From contig NC_016631.1 of the NCBI RefSeq assembly GCF_000178955.2, positions 1,426,001 through 1,490,000 of the forward strand: a stretch of DNA of 64,000 bases, given 5' to 3'. The notes under the pieces are model-generated. The model did no database searches. It saw nothing but the letters and a program-made list of their open reading frames with translations, and was not told the DNA's origin. Position 1 is the stretch's first letter. Each line of letters begins with the position of its first letter. The DNA comes from Granulicella mallensis MP5ACTX8. GTDB taxonomy: Bacteria > Acidobacteriota > Terriglobia > Terriglobales > Acidobacteriaceae. Shown here one piece after another: positions 46,215-54,364 of this stretch. The translations under genes and the position numbers were made by a program.

Positions 46215-46520
46215 ATGAAGTTTCAGCTGGTTTTACAATTTGCAGCGACGGAAATAAGTCAATTCGACGAGCTTGTGGCTTTGGAGGAGAAGCTGATTCA
46301 AAATCTCCCGTCGACCTCCTGGGTCGATGGTCACGATTTTGGGGCGGGTGAGTTCAACATCTTCATTTTGACAGATCAACCAAAGGAAGCTTTTGATGCT
46401 GCTCGAAAGCTGATAGAGGGCCCCTTTCAGGAACAGGTTCGAGCTGGTTATCGCGAACGGGGCAAAGACGGTTATGCCGTTTTGTGGCCGGAGTATCTTC
46501 AAGAGTTTCGAGTGGCGTAG
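46215..46520 (+). CDS. Small protein, probable orphan immunity protein of an Rhs module
   Basis: 101 residues from ATG 46215, which follows GAGGCGAGAA; the frame opens at 46143 but the upstream part lies in repeats. The sequence (FQLVLQFAATEISQFDELVA, DGHDFGAGEFNIFILTDQPK, EAFDAARKLIEGPFQEQVRA, DGYAVLWPEYLQEF) is a compact alpha/beta protein like the small immunity-type proteins coded beside polymorphic toxins. The stop is 7 bp before an Rhs core remnant that resumes mid-motif. This is the displaced core-end arrangement of orphan Rhs modules, where an immunity gene precedes a re-grafted core end. Function by context. Confidence 0.6.
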   Translation: MKFQLVLQFAATEISQFDELVALEEKLIQNLPSTSWVDGHDFGAGEFNIFILTDQPKEAFDAARKLIEGPFQEQVRAGYRERGKDGYAVLWPEYLQEFRVA

Positions 46521-46526
46521 AAGTGT

Positions 46527-46685
46527 AGATCACTTTCTTCCGGCAAAGAACGGGATGCAGAATCGGGGCTGGATTATTTCGAGGCTAAGTACTATGGATC
46601 GAGCATGGGCCGTTGGATGTCGCCGGATTGGGCGAGTAAACCGGAGGCTGTGCAGTACTCGGATCTTGTAATCCACAGTCGCTAA
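46527..46685 (+). pseudogene. Rhs core-end remnant with a new short tip
   Basis: The frame starts without a start codon just after a TAG and reads SSGKERDAESGLDYFEAKYY then GSSMGRWMSPDWASKPEAVQ and ends YSDLVIHSR-stop. SGKERDAESGLDYF.A.YYGSSMGRWMSPDWA is the conserved last block of the RHS repeat-associated core; here one core end with only about 15 tip residues survives, and the rest of the Rhs protein is absent. It is a fragment of a polymorphic toxin locus. Confidence 0.85.
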
Positions 46686-46723
46686 ACCTATACGGATATG
46701 TAACAACGACCACGGATGGCCTC

Positions 46724-46786
46724 CGCGTACCCGGAATCATTTAGGTGCTCGATTTATGACAACACCATCGTCATGAATCGAGCACC
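46724..46786. repeat. Family D repeat, right copy
   Basis: About 63 bp beginning GCGTACCCGGAATCATTTAG. Internally GGTGCTCGATTTATGAC and GTCATGAATCGAGCACC form a 17-bp hairpin with one mismatch around AACACCATC. A direct-repeat partner of 46013-46071. Confidence 0.78.
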
Positions 46787-46834
46787 CGGCCTTTTAGCGG
46801 CTCGCTGATTGAAGAGGGGACACCAAAGTCTCAA

Positions 46835-46888
46835 CGAAAAAAAACTACCTGCAAATAGTCCCTCGTCAGAGGAGCTATTTGCAGGTAA
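46835..46888 (-). terminator. Terminator of the esterase gene
   Basis: TACCTGCAAATAG and CTATTTGCAGGTA arms (13 bp) plus inner pairing. On the minus strand the stem is followed by AGTTTTTTTTCG, a strong U-run. Confidence 0.88.
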
Positions 46889-46936
46889 CTAAGTATTAAA
46901 TCTTAGGTTCGGCGTAGTCCCCCAAATGCTCAATTA

Positions 46937-48076
46937 CTACCAGCAGTTCGGATAAGGTTGTGCGGTTTGGGTTGCGGGGCTCGTATTCTGGTTCGCGCTG
47001 GTGTTTGTGTTGGTGTTTGGGCTTGTGCTCTTGGGGTCGGGGTTCCCGGCGCGAGGAGGCTGCGGGACCGTGGGTGTTGGGCATGGGGTGGGGGTTGGTG
47101 TGCCGGTCGAGGGGCGGTCCGGGCCGTGGCGGGGGGCCAGGGAGGGGATTACGCCGAGAGACCGCAGCCAGATGGTGGCGAGGATCGTCCAGTGCTCCTC
47201 GGGCTTTCCGGGAGGATGCACACCGAAGCCGTGGCCTCCGGTGGAGTAGAGGTGCATCTCTACAGGGACCTTCGCCTCCTTGAGCGCGCGGTAGTAGATC
47301 AGTGAGTTTTCTACGTGCACGCCGTCGTCTTCAGCCTGCAGGAGAAATGTCGGCGGAGTTTTGGCGACAGGCACCAGAGCGGGATCGATTTCAGTAAGGG
47401 CTGGTGGGGTTGCTACGTAGGCCGGATAGATGACGAGGCTGAAGTTGGGCCGTGCATCTATCTTCGTGTCGACATCCGCCGCGGCGGGCGTGCTTTCTAC
47501 ATGGGTGTCGTCCCAGTGGGCGCCGAGTGTAACGGCGAGATGCGCTCCGGCGGAGAAGCCCACTACTCCGATGCGGACGGGGTCGATGTGCCAGTCGGAG
47601 GCGTGGGCGCGGGTCAGGCGCATGGCCTGCTGGGCGTCTTCGAGATCGGCGGGGTTGTCAGGATAGCGGCCCTTCTCCGGGACGCGGTACTTCACCAGCA
47701 GGCAGGTCATGCCGATGGAGTTGAGCCAGTCGCAGGTATCGGTGCCTTCCCCATTCCAGGAGAGACGGGCATAGCCGCCGCCAGGAAAGACGAGCGCTGC
47801 CGCGCCTGTGTTCTTCACTCCCGAGGGTGGATAGACGGTGATCGTCGGGTTCGTGACGTTCGTGAGCCGCTCGGTGCGGCGCCCATCGATCAGGGCGTCT
47901 TTATCGGTGGTGACGTCGCGTTCAGGATCGGTGGTCTGAGCGGGTTCGGGCGTTGCGTGAGGCCATAAGGGAAGAACGGTCTGCTGGGCGAACGCTGAGG
48001 GAGCGGCTGCTAGACCACAGATCGTGAGGCTGCAGGCTGTGAGGCTATAGGCGAAGGCGCGCACGAAAATCTTCAT
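46937..48076 (-). CDS. Secreted alpha/beta-hydrolase esterase (acetylxylan esterase-like)
   Basis: About 379 residues with a signal peptide (MKIFVRAFAYSLTACSLTIC ... SAFAQ). The alpha/beta-hydrolase core has an oxyanion region LVFPGGGYARLSWNGEGT, nucleophile elbow VGFSAGAHLAVTLGAH, the acid residue in LLQAEDDGVHVENSLIY and the catalytic histidine in STGGHGFGVHPPG. It resembles exported carbohydrate-esterase/BD-FAE-like hydrolases acting on acetylated polysaccharides. The C-terminal 55 residues are a Pro/Thr/Asn/Gln linker-like tail ending NCW with no domain attached, perhaps a lost or surface-anchoring extension. The start could also be ATG 48082. Confidence 0.85.
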   Translation of the reverse strand: MKIFVRAFAYSLTACSLTICGLAAAPSAFAQQTVLPLWPHATPEPAQTTDPERDVTTDKDALIDGRRTERLTNVTNPTITVYPPSGVKNTGAAALVFPGGGYARLSWNGEGTDTCDWLNSIGMTCLLVKYRVPEKGRYPDNPADLEDAQQAMRLTRAHASDWHIDPVRIGVVGFSAGAHLAVTLGAHWDDTHVESTPAAADVDTKIDARPNFSLVIYPAYVATPPALTEIDPALVPVAKTPPTFLLQAEDDGVHVENSLIYYRALKEAKVPVEMHLYSTGGHGFGVHPPGKPEEHWTILATIWLRSLGVIPSLAPRHGPDRPSTGTPTPTPCPTPTVPQPPRAGNPDPKSTSPNTNTNTSANQNTSPATQTAQPYPNCW

Positions 48077-48127
48077 GTGCAAAATAGTACGTCTTTGAGA
48101 CGTGATGAGGAAACGGTTTCACACAAT

Positions 48128-48745
48128 CTATCGAACGGCACGCTCATCCAGCCCTGCGGGCCGGGCCAGGATGAAGGCTCTTTCCAGCAGTTTGCGGGGA
48201 GTCTCACGCTCAGTACCTTTGGCTTGCAACTCGCCTGCGGCGTCCTGTGCGGCAAGGGCGGATCGCACCAGGACGTTCGCCAGAAGCGTGGCGTCTGCCT
48301 GTCGTCCGAGCCTTTGTTTCACTACGGGGATCAGTTCTGCCTGCGCCCGCAGATAAAAATCGTACTTCCGCGCGAAGAGCGCCGGCTCGCCATGGATCAG
48401 CTTGCGCAGGCTTGCCGCGCGCTGCTTGTTCACTCCGTAGGCGACGAACAAGGCGTGGCAGGTCTCGCGCAACGAGTCCCATATCGGCTCGTCCGCGGGG
48501 CGCGCTACAAACGTCTCGCGGAGATAGTCCGCCTGTTGGGCGAACCGTCCTGTAACGACATCATCTTTTGCCGAAAAATAATGGAAGAAGGTGCGGCGCG
48601 AGACGTCCGCCGCCGTCGTAATGTCTTCGATCCGAGTCTCCTGGTAACCGCGTTCGAGAAACAGGTCGATGGCTGTATCGATCAGACGTTTCTTTAATGC
48701 AGCGCGTTTGCGCTCCCGTAATCCTGGCAATTCTTCAGGCTTCAT
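48128..48745 (-). CDS. TetR-family transcriptional regulator
   Basis: 205 residues from ATG 48745; the longer frame runs antisense through the SDR gene. The N-terminal TetR helix-turn-helix is RLIDTAIDLFLERGYQETRI, EDITTAADVSRRTFFHYFSA, KDDVV. The C-terminal ligand domain is helical with no known signature. It is divergent from the SDR at 48834, and a 16-bp palindrome abuts its start codon, so it probably represses itself and the SDR. A hydrophobic inducer is usual for the family. Confidence 0.92.
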   Translation of the reverse strand: MKPEELPGLRERKRAALKKRLIDTAIDLFLERGYQETRIEDITTAADVSRRTFFHYFSAKDDVVTGRFAQQADYLRETFVARPADEPIWDSLRETCHALFVAYGVNKQRAASLRKLIHGEPALFARKYDFYLRAQAELIPVVKQRLGRQADATLLANVLVRSALAAQDAAGELQAKGTERETPRKLLERAFILARPAGLDERAVR

Positions 48746-48761
48746 AGTGCAATTTTGCACT
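48746..48761. promoter_or_regulatory. 16-bp TetR-type operator
   Basis: AGTGCAATTTTGCACT, two perfect 7-bp half-sites around TT, immediately upstream of the TetR start codon and 73 bp from the SDR start. Size and symmetry fit a TetR-family operator. Confidence 0.78.
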
Positions 48762-48833
48762 CTTTGACACCTCTCGGCAACGGTAAGAGCCTTGAAGAAG
48801 TGGCTAAAACCACGCGAAAGGAAACGAATCGAT

Positions 48834-49727
48834 ATGGCAAACCAACGAGTCTGGTTGATTACAGGTTCTTCCCGAGGGCTCGGTCGAGCTTTGGCCGAAG
48901 AGGTGCTGTCACACGGCGATCTGCTGGCCGCAACGGCGCGAGATACCCAGCAGCTTGCGCCACTCGTCGAGCAGTATGGCGACAAGGTGCTTCCCCTCGC
49001 ACTCGATGTACAGGACGCGAAGCAGGTTGAGTCTGCTGTAGGGCTTGCGCACAAACACTTCGGCCGCATCGACAACCTCGTCAACAATGCGGGTTACGGA
49101 CTTATCGGCGCCTTTGAAGAGATGAGCGAGGAACAGTTCAAGGGGCAGATCGACACTAATTTCTGGGGAGTCATCCATGTCACCCGCGCGGTGCTGCCCC
49201 TGATGCGGGTACAGGGTTCGGGCCGCATCTTCCAGGTGACCTCGATCGGTGGCCGTTCTGCCGGTCCGGGGCTGTCCGGATACCACGCCGCTAAATTTGC
49301 GGTCGAAGGCTTTAGCGAAGCGCTGGCGCAGGAGGTAGCTCCGCTCGGGATACAGGTCTGCCTGGTTGAACCGGGTGGCTTCCGCACAGACTGGGGCAGT
49401 GCTTCCATGGCCTATGCGCCGGAGATGGAGGCTTACAGCGAATCGGTTGGACGGCGTCGTGCGTTCATGCAAAGTGGATACGTCTTCCCTGGCGATCCGG
49501 AGAAGGCGGCCCAGGCGATGTTCGAACTCGCAGGACGAGAGCATCTACCGCTGCGGCAGCCTCTCGGCACGGATGCGACGGTCTTTCTGAAGCATGGGTA
49601 TGAGCAGTCTCTCGCGGAGCTTGCGCAGACCAGCCCGCTGGCGGTGACCACGGATTTCGCGGATGCCGATACTGCGTCGACGCATGGAATTATTGAGAGG
49701 CTGAGGGTGTCGGCACAGAAGAAGTAG
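48834..49727 (+). CDS. SDR-family oxidoreductase
   Basis: 297 residues from ATG 48834, preceded by AAAGGAAACG. A classical SDR with TGSSRGLGRALAEE (cofactor loop), NNAGYGLIGAFEE, the catalytic serine in VTSIGGRSAGPGLSG and YHAAK as active-site Tyr/Lys. The substrate loop PGGFRTDWGSASMAYAPEME resembles short-chain dehydrogenases of the ketoreductase/retinol type that use NADP. Under a divergent TetR regulator, a detoxification or inducible role is likely. Confidence 0.92.
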   Translation: MANQRVWLITGSSRGLGRALAEEVLSHGDLLAATARDTQQLAPLVEQYGDKVLPLALDVQDAKQVESAVGLAHKHFGRIDNLVNNAGYGLIGAFEEMSEEQFKGQIDTNFWGVIHVTRAVLPLMRVQGSGRIFQVTSIGGRSAGPGLSGYHAAKFAVEGFSEALAQEVAPLGIQVCLVEPGGFRTDWGSASMAYAPEMEAYSESVGRRRAFMQSGYVFPGDPEKAAQAMFELAGREHLPLRQPLGTDATVFLKHGYEQSLAELAQTSPLAVTTDFADADTASTHGIIERLRVSAQKK

Positions 49728-49762
49728 GTTGGGTGGCGGATGATGTGGTCCGCAAATTCATA

Positions 49763-49862
49763 CAGGCTGAAGGTCCGGCCTGTCGCTTGTTGCGCGATAG
49801 ACCAGGCCTTCAGCCTGGAAGCAGATTCCCTGCGGGAATGACAGAAAGAAAAGCAACAGCTG
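49763..49862. repeat. Compound repeat: family C hairpin plus family A copy 6
   Basis: Arms CAGGCTGAAGG and CCTTCAGCCTG (49763-49818) form a long-loop hairpin. Directly after it comes GGAAGCAGATTCCCTGCGGG then AATGACAGAAAGAAAAGC, a family A unit as in the ilv/leu gaps. It fills the gap between the convergent SDR and purB genes. Confidence 0.75.
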
Positions 49863-49890
49863 GTGCGACGTCAAAGCGGAGGTTGAAGCC

Positions 49891-51189
49891 TTAATTTTCA
49901 GCTAAGACGCGTGCAAAGACCGTGTCGATATTGCTGAGCTGGCGATTGACGTCGAAGGCCGCGGCGAGCTTTTCCGGAGAGAGATGCTTGTTGATCTCGG
50001 GGTCCGCCATGATCAACTCACGATAGTTCAGCTCATTCTGCCAGGCGTTCATCGCGTGTGACTGCACGAGGCGATAGGCCTCTTCACGAGTCATACCGGC
50101 GGCAGCAAGGTCGATGAGCAACTGGCCGCTGTAGATGAGTCCCCCGGTGGATTCCAGGTTCTTCAACATGCGTGCCGGATAGACGAGCAGCTTCTCGATC
50201 AGAGTGGCTGCCTTGTCCAGCAGGTAGTCGGCGATGATCGTTGTATCGGGCAGGATGACGCGCTCGGCAGAGGAGTGCGAGATATCGCGCTCGTGCCAAA
50301 GGGCTACGTTCTCCAGAGCTACCTGGGCGTTGCCGCGAACGACGCGCGCAAGGCCGCTGATGTTCTCGCAGGTGATGGGGTTGCGCTTGTGCGGCATCGC
50401 ACTGGAGCCCTTTTGTCCAGCGGAGAAGAACTCCTCGGCCTCGCGCACCTCGGTGCGTTGCAGATGACGAATCTCGGTGGCGATCTTGTCGAGCGTGGAG
50501 CAGAGCACGGCCAGGGTGGTGATGTAGGCCGCATGGCGGTCGCGCTGCAGCACCTGCGTGGAGATCGAGGCATGCTTGAGACCCAGCGAGCGGACGATGT
50601 CTTCTTCGTGCTCGGGCTTGAGTTTGCCGAAGGCTCCGACCGCGCCGGAGATCTTGCCTACGCGAAGGTCTTCGGCAGCAGCGTCGAAGCGCTTGAGGTT
50701 GCGGCCCATCTCCGAGTACCAGAGCAGCAGCTTCATGCCGAAGGTCGTGGGCTCGGCATGGACGCCGTGTGTGCGGCCGATGGTGGGCGTGTGCTGGAAC
50801 TCGATGGCCCGCTTGCGCAGGACCTCGCGCAGACGCAGGATGCCGGAACGAATGATCTCAGAGGCCTGGGTGAGGGCCAGCGCCTGTGCCGTGTCGACGA
50901 CATCGGTAGAGGTGAGTCCGTAGTGCAGCCAGCGGGCTTCGGGGCCGACCGATTCCGCAACCGCCTGTGTGAAGGCCAGGACGTCATGCCGAGTCTCGGC
51001 TTCAATCTCGTGGATGCGCTCGACGGTGAAGCTGGAGCGCTCGTGCAGCGCCGTGGCGGCCTCGGCGGGCACCATGCCGGCGCGGACGAGGGTATCGGTT
51101 GCGGCCAGTTCAACGCGTAGCCAGTTACGGTACTTATTCTCTTCAGACCATATGCTGGCCATCTGCGGACGGGTATATCGGGCGATCAA
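49891..51189 (-). CDS. purB: Adenylosuccinate lyase
   Basis: Purine-synthesis enzyme cleaving SAICAR and adenylosuccinate to fumarate products. TTG 51189 is chosen as start: it gives MIARYTRPQMASIWSEENKY, the family N-terminus, and AGGAG lies 5 bp upstream; the longer frame adds about 35 unconserved residues. At 432 residues it has the normal length. Motifs are YGLTSTDVVDTAQAL, TIGRTHGVHAEPTTFG with the catalytic histidine, and the fumarase-superfamily signature GSSAMPHKRNPITCEN. Confidence 0.95.
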   Translation of the reverse strand: MIARYTRPQMASIWSEENKYRNWLRVELAATDTLVRAGMVPAEAATALHERSSFTVERIHEIEAETRHDVLAFTQAVAESVGPEARWLHYGLTSTDVVDTAQALALTQASEIIRSGILRLREVLRKRAIEFQHTPTIGRTHGVHAEPTTFGMKLLLWYSEMGRNLKRFDAAAEDLRVGKISGAVGAFGKLKPEHEEDIVRSLGLKHASISTQVLQRDRHAAYITTLAVLCSTLDKIATEIRHLQRTEVREAEEFFSAGQKGSSAMPHKRNPITCENISGLARVVRGNAQVALENVALWHERDISHSSAERVILPDTTIIADYLLDKAATLIEKLLVYPARMLKNLESTGGLIYSGQLLIDLAAAGMTREEAYRLVQSHAMNAWQNELNYRELIMADPEINKHLSPEKLAAAFDVNRQLSNIDTVFARVLAEN

Positions 51190-51286
51190 GGCGACTCCTG
51201 AGGGTATCTTTAGCTCAAAGCTAGTGTACCGAGTCGGAAGAGCAGGACTGGCCATAAATATCGTGAGGCGATATAATCGGAGAGAA

Positions 51287-51757
51287 ATGAACATGAAAAA
51301 AGAGAACGCAAGATCGAATGCGATTCCGCACCTAGCCGAACTGGCTGAGTTTCGGTACCAGTTGAGGGCATTTCTCAGCTTCAGCGAGGCGGCTTCGGAG
51401 GCCTGCGGAATTGCGGCTCAACAGTACCAGCTTATGCAGGTGATCGCAGCGACGCCTGAAGGCCGTCCGGCGACGATCAGCCATCTGGCTGAACGCATGA
51501 TTCTGCGCCATAACAGTGCTGTAGAACTCGTAGACCGCGCGGAGAAGGCTGGGATAGTGCGGCGCAGGAACGACGAGCAGGACTTGCGGCGATCGCTGGT
51601 GGAGCTTACACCTGAGGGGCAGAAGATATTGCAACAGTTGGTAACGCAGCACGTGCAGTACCTCAAAACGCATGGCGAGGAGATCGTGCGGACGCTTCGC
51701 ACGCTGCAGCCTGCTTCTCAAGCGGAGAAGCCTACGAACGCGGACGGGGGACGATGA
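51287..51757 (+). CDS. MarR-family transcriptional regulator
   Basis: 156 residues from ATG 51287, behind GGAGAG. The winged helix is visible as FLSFSEAASEACGIAAQQYQ, ATISHLAERMILRHNSAVELV and the wing RRRNDEQDLRRSLVELTPEG. It ends in an Ala/Glu-rich tail. The stop overlaps the ClC start (ATGA), so it is in an operon with the ClC channel and probably regulates it. It is divergent from purB with a 97-bp gap. Confidence 0.9.
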   Translation: MNMKKENARSNAIPHLAELAEFRYQLRAFLSFSEAASEACGIAAQQYQLMQVIAATPEGRPATISHLAERMILRHNSAVELVDRAEKAGIVRRRNDEQDLRRSLVELTPEGQKILQQLVTQHVQYLKTHGEEIVRTLRTLQPASQAEKPTNADGGR

Positions 51758-53583
51758 CGCAGCCCCTTGGCGGCAAATCGTATGCCAGCAAACTGCGGGA
51801 TTACTCGGCGGACAGCCGGATCTTGTATGTGAGTGTGCTGGCTGCAGGCCTGGGCTCTGTAAGTGCCGTTGCCGCCTGGGCGCTGCTGGAGATGATCGCG
51901 CTCTTTACGAACCTGTTCTACTTCCATCGCTGGAGCTTCGTGGGACACGATCCCTGGCAGAGTGGCGTGCATTGGTGGTCGCCGCTGATGCCTGTGCTGG
52001 GTGGTCTGCTCGTCGGATTGATTGCACGGTATCTTTCTCCGCGGGTGCGTGGGCATGGTATGCCCGAGGCCATTGAGACGATCGTCTTCGGCGGGGGCAA
52101 GGTACAGCCTCGCGTGGCGATTTTGAAGCCGGTGGCGACGGCTATTGCGATAGGTTCCGGTGGACCGTTCGGAGCGGAAGGGCCGGTGATCATTACGGGT
52201 GGTGCGATCGGCTCGGTGTTGGGGCAACTGTTGCCGATGACCGGCTCTGAACGCACCGTGTTGATGGTCGCAGGAGCTTCGGCCGGTATGGCGGCGACGT
52301 TCAACTGCCCGATGTCGGCCACCTTGCTGGCAGTGGAGATTCTGCTGTTCGAGTGGAGGCCGCGGTCACTGGTTCCGGTGGCGATTGCCTGTGTTACGGC
52401 CAGTGCTGTTCGACGGCTGTTGCTGGGGCCTCAACCGCTTCTGCATATGGCGCCGACGGGCGCGCCGATCTATCACTCTGCCATTCTGTGTGCGCTGATC
52501 CTGGGGATCGTCGCGGCGTTTGTAGCTGCCGGGCTGAGTAAGGCCGTTCACTTCAGCGAGGCGATGTTCGCGAAGCTGCCGATTCATTGGATGTGGTGGC
52601 CAGCGATTGGCGGCCTGGGTATCGGGCTGGGTGGATTGGTATTTCCAAAGGCGCTGGGTGTGGGGTACAGCACGATCCAGGAGATGATTACGGGCGACAC
52701 GGCGTGGAAGCTGTTGGCCGGCATCCTGGTGATCAAGAGCCTGATCTGGGTGTTTTCGCTGGGCTCGAATACCGCGGGCAGCATTCTGGCACCGCTGCTG
52801 ATGATAGGCGGGGCTCTAGGAGCGGTGATGGGGCACTTGGCGCCTGTGATGTCGCAGGGAGCCTGGGTGTTGGTGGGCATGGCGTCGGTTCTGACGGGCG
52901 CGATCGGGTGTCCGCTGACCTCGGCGATGCTGGCGCTGGAGTTGACCCACAACGGCGGGCTGATGCTGCCGGTACTGCTTGCGAGCGTGGCGGCCTACGC
53001 GGTGAGCGTGCTGGTGATGCCTCGATCGATGTTGACGGAGAGTCTGAGCCAGCGAGGCCTGCATCTGAGCCGCGAGTTTGGCGTCGATCCGCTGGAGACG
53101 ATGCTGGCCAGCCAGGCGATGCACACGAGCGTCTTTGCGCTAAGCGACGATGCTACCCGAAAGGATGCCTTCGACTGGCTGAGCAAGATGGAAGAGCGGG
53201 GTGGGGAAGCGTGGTCCCACTGGCAGAGGGTCTTTCCGCTGGTTGACGCGGAGGAGAGGCTAACGGGGCTGTTGACCCGTTCGCAGATGATGACCGCAGC
53301 CAAGCAGGCCGATCTGTCGCAACCGCTGGTGCTGAGCGGATCGACGACGCCGACGACGGTATCCCCGCGCAATACGCTGCGTGAGTGTGCCGTGATGATG
53401 GCGGAGACAAAGCTGACGGCGTTTCCCGTGGTCAACGGTGAGGGAAAGCTGGTCGGCATCATCACCATCGATGACCTGCTGAAGGGCCGTAGTGAGCAGG
53501 CACGTCGAGAGAGTGATCGAGAGCGTGTGTTGCGGCTGCGGTGGCCCTTTGGCGGACGTGCTGTAGGTCAGAGTGGCAAGTGA
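51754..53583 (+). CDS. ClC-type chloride channel/antiporter with CBS domains
   Basis: A 609-residue protein. The membrane part (about residues 25-430) contains the ClC motifs GHGMPEAIE, GPFGAEGPVIITGGAIGS (with the gating glutamate in GAEGP) and NTAGSILAPLLMIGGALGAV. The C-terminal two CBS domains span about residues 450-600 (HTSVFALSDDATRKDAFDWL, ECAVMMAETKLTAFPVVNGE, KLVGIITIDDLLKG). Glu148-equivalent presence fits either a channel or a proton-coupled antiporter. It is translationally coupled to the MarR regulator. Confidence 0.93.
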   Translation: MTQPLGGKSYASKLRDYSADSRILYVSVLAAGLGSVSAVAAWALLEMIALFTNLFYFHRWSFVGHDPWQSGVHWWSPLMPVLGGLLVGLIARYLSPRVRGHGMPEAIETIVFGGGKVQPRVAILKPVATAIAIGSGGPFGAEGPVIITGGAIGSVLGQLLPMTGSERTVLMVAGASAGMAATFNCPMSATLLAVEILLFEWRPRSLVPVAIACVTASAVRRLLLGPQPLLHMAPTGAPIYHSAILCALILGIVAAFVAAGLSKAVHFSEAMFAKLPIHWMWWPAIGGLGIGLGGLVFPKALGVGYSTIQEMITGDTAWKLLAGILVIKSLIWVFSLGSNTAGSILAPLLMIGGALGAVMGHLAPVMSQGAWVLVGMASVLTGAIGCPLTSAMLALELTHNGGLMLPVLLASVAAYAVSVLVMPRSMLTESLSQRGLHLSREFGVDPLETMLASQAMHTSVFALSDDATRKDAFDWLSKMEERGGEAWSHWQRVFPLVDAEERLTGLLTRSQMMTAAKQADLSQPLVLSGSTTPTTVSPRNTLRECAVMMAETKLTAFPVVNGEGKLVGIITIDDLLKGRSEQARRESDRERVLRLRWPFGGRAVGQSGK

Positions 53584-53607
53584 TAAGTCGTAAGCGTACG
53601 GCTTATC
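53582..53607. terminator. Hairpin between convergent ClC and glutaredoxin genes
   Basis: GATAAGTCGT-AAGCGT-ACGGCTTATC stem (one mismatch) right after the ClC stop. T-richness downstream is modest. Confidence 0.45.
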
Positions 53608-53619
53608 TGCCGATCTTTA

Positions 53620-53880
53620 CTACTTGTTGGCGTTCACACCGAAGAGTGCCGACATCTCGTCGTGGAGAAAGCCTTGACCTGGCTTGTAGGGCTGGATCCA
53701 CTTGCCGTCGAGGACGAACTGGGGGATGCCTCGTTTACCGGTCTGGGCGATTACCTTGTCGGCGGCGCCTGGGGTGGTTTCGATATTGATCTCGGTGTAG
53801 GGAATCGAGTGAGTCGCAAGAAAGCGCTTGGCTTCGCGGCAGTCGCGGCACCAGTCAGCGGAATAAACGAGAAGCTCCAT
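53620..53880 (-). CDS. Glutaredoxin-family protein
   Basis: 86 residues from ATG 53880 (MELLVYSADWCRDCREAKRF). The redox motif is CRDC (Cys11, Cys14), not the CPYC of classical glutaredoxin. The cis-proline is in RGIPQFVLDGKWIQP. It should be a small cytoplasmic thiol-disulphide reductase. The CRDC centre is like those of acidobacterial and actinobacterial mycoredoxin-type proteins, so the electron donor may not be glutathione. A longer start at 53916 is possible but has no extra domain. Confidence 0.87.
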   Translation of the reverse strand: MELLVYSADWCRDCREAKRFLATHSIPYTEINIETTPGAADKVIAQTGKRGIPQFVLDGKWIQPYKPGQGFLHDEMSALFGVNANK

Positions 53881-53964
53881 AGGGGTATTGTCGCCGATAT
53901 GGGAGGATGATTGCACGCGGGCGCTTTATCCCGTTGAGTGGTAAAGGGAAACGAGGTGGAGGCT

Positions 53965-54354
53965 ATGTCGATGTCCGAAGGAATTCAAACCTGTGCCAGC
54001 AGCCATTCTGTTGACGAAATCGTTGCGCGGCTGGAGACGCTGCTCAAAGAAAAGGGCGTCAAGCTTTTTTGCTGTGTGGACCATTCCGGCGAGGCCAAGG
54101 CTGCCGGCCTTGAGATGCCCGCGACGAAGCTGCTGATCTTTGGGAACCCCAAGGGTGGAACGCCTGTGATGCTGGCGGCACCGAGCGCTGCGCTTGACCT
54201 TCCGCTCAAGATCCTTGTCTCCGAGACTGGCGAGGGAAGGACACTGCTCTCCTGGAACGATCCTGTCTGGCTACAGCAGCGTCACGGCTTCCCGGATGAT
54301 CTCGTGCCTAATCTGGCGGCTGCAGGAATATTCGCGAGAAAAGTCGCCGAATGA
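53965..54354 (+). CDS. DUF302 domain protein
   Basis: 129 residues from ATG 53965, behind GAGGTGGAGG. Pattern: SSHSVDEIVARLETLLKEKG, VKLFCCVDHSGEAKAAGLEM, TKLLIFGNPKGGTPVMLAAP, LDLPLKILVSETGEGRTLLS. This is the DUF302 fold; the GNPKxGTPxM box is its signature. Small soluble proteins of unknown biochemistry, sometimes tied to sulphur or oxidative metabolism. It is convergent with the secreted-protein gene at 54365, 11 bp apart. Confidence 0.88.
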   Translation: MSMSEGIQTCASSHSVDEIVARLETLLKEKGVKLFCCVDHSGEAKAAGLEMPATKLLIFGNPKGGTPVMLAAPSAALDLPLKILVSETGEGRTLLSWNDPVWLQQRHGFPDDLVPNLAAAGIFARKVAE

Positions 54355-54364
54355 GCTTCGGCTA

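Noticed and set aside
48128-49087. TetR frame extended to 319 codons
   Set aside because: The upstream part is antisense to the SDR; ATG 48745 gives the normal TetR N-terminus.
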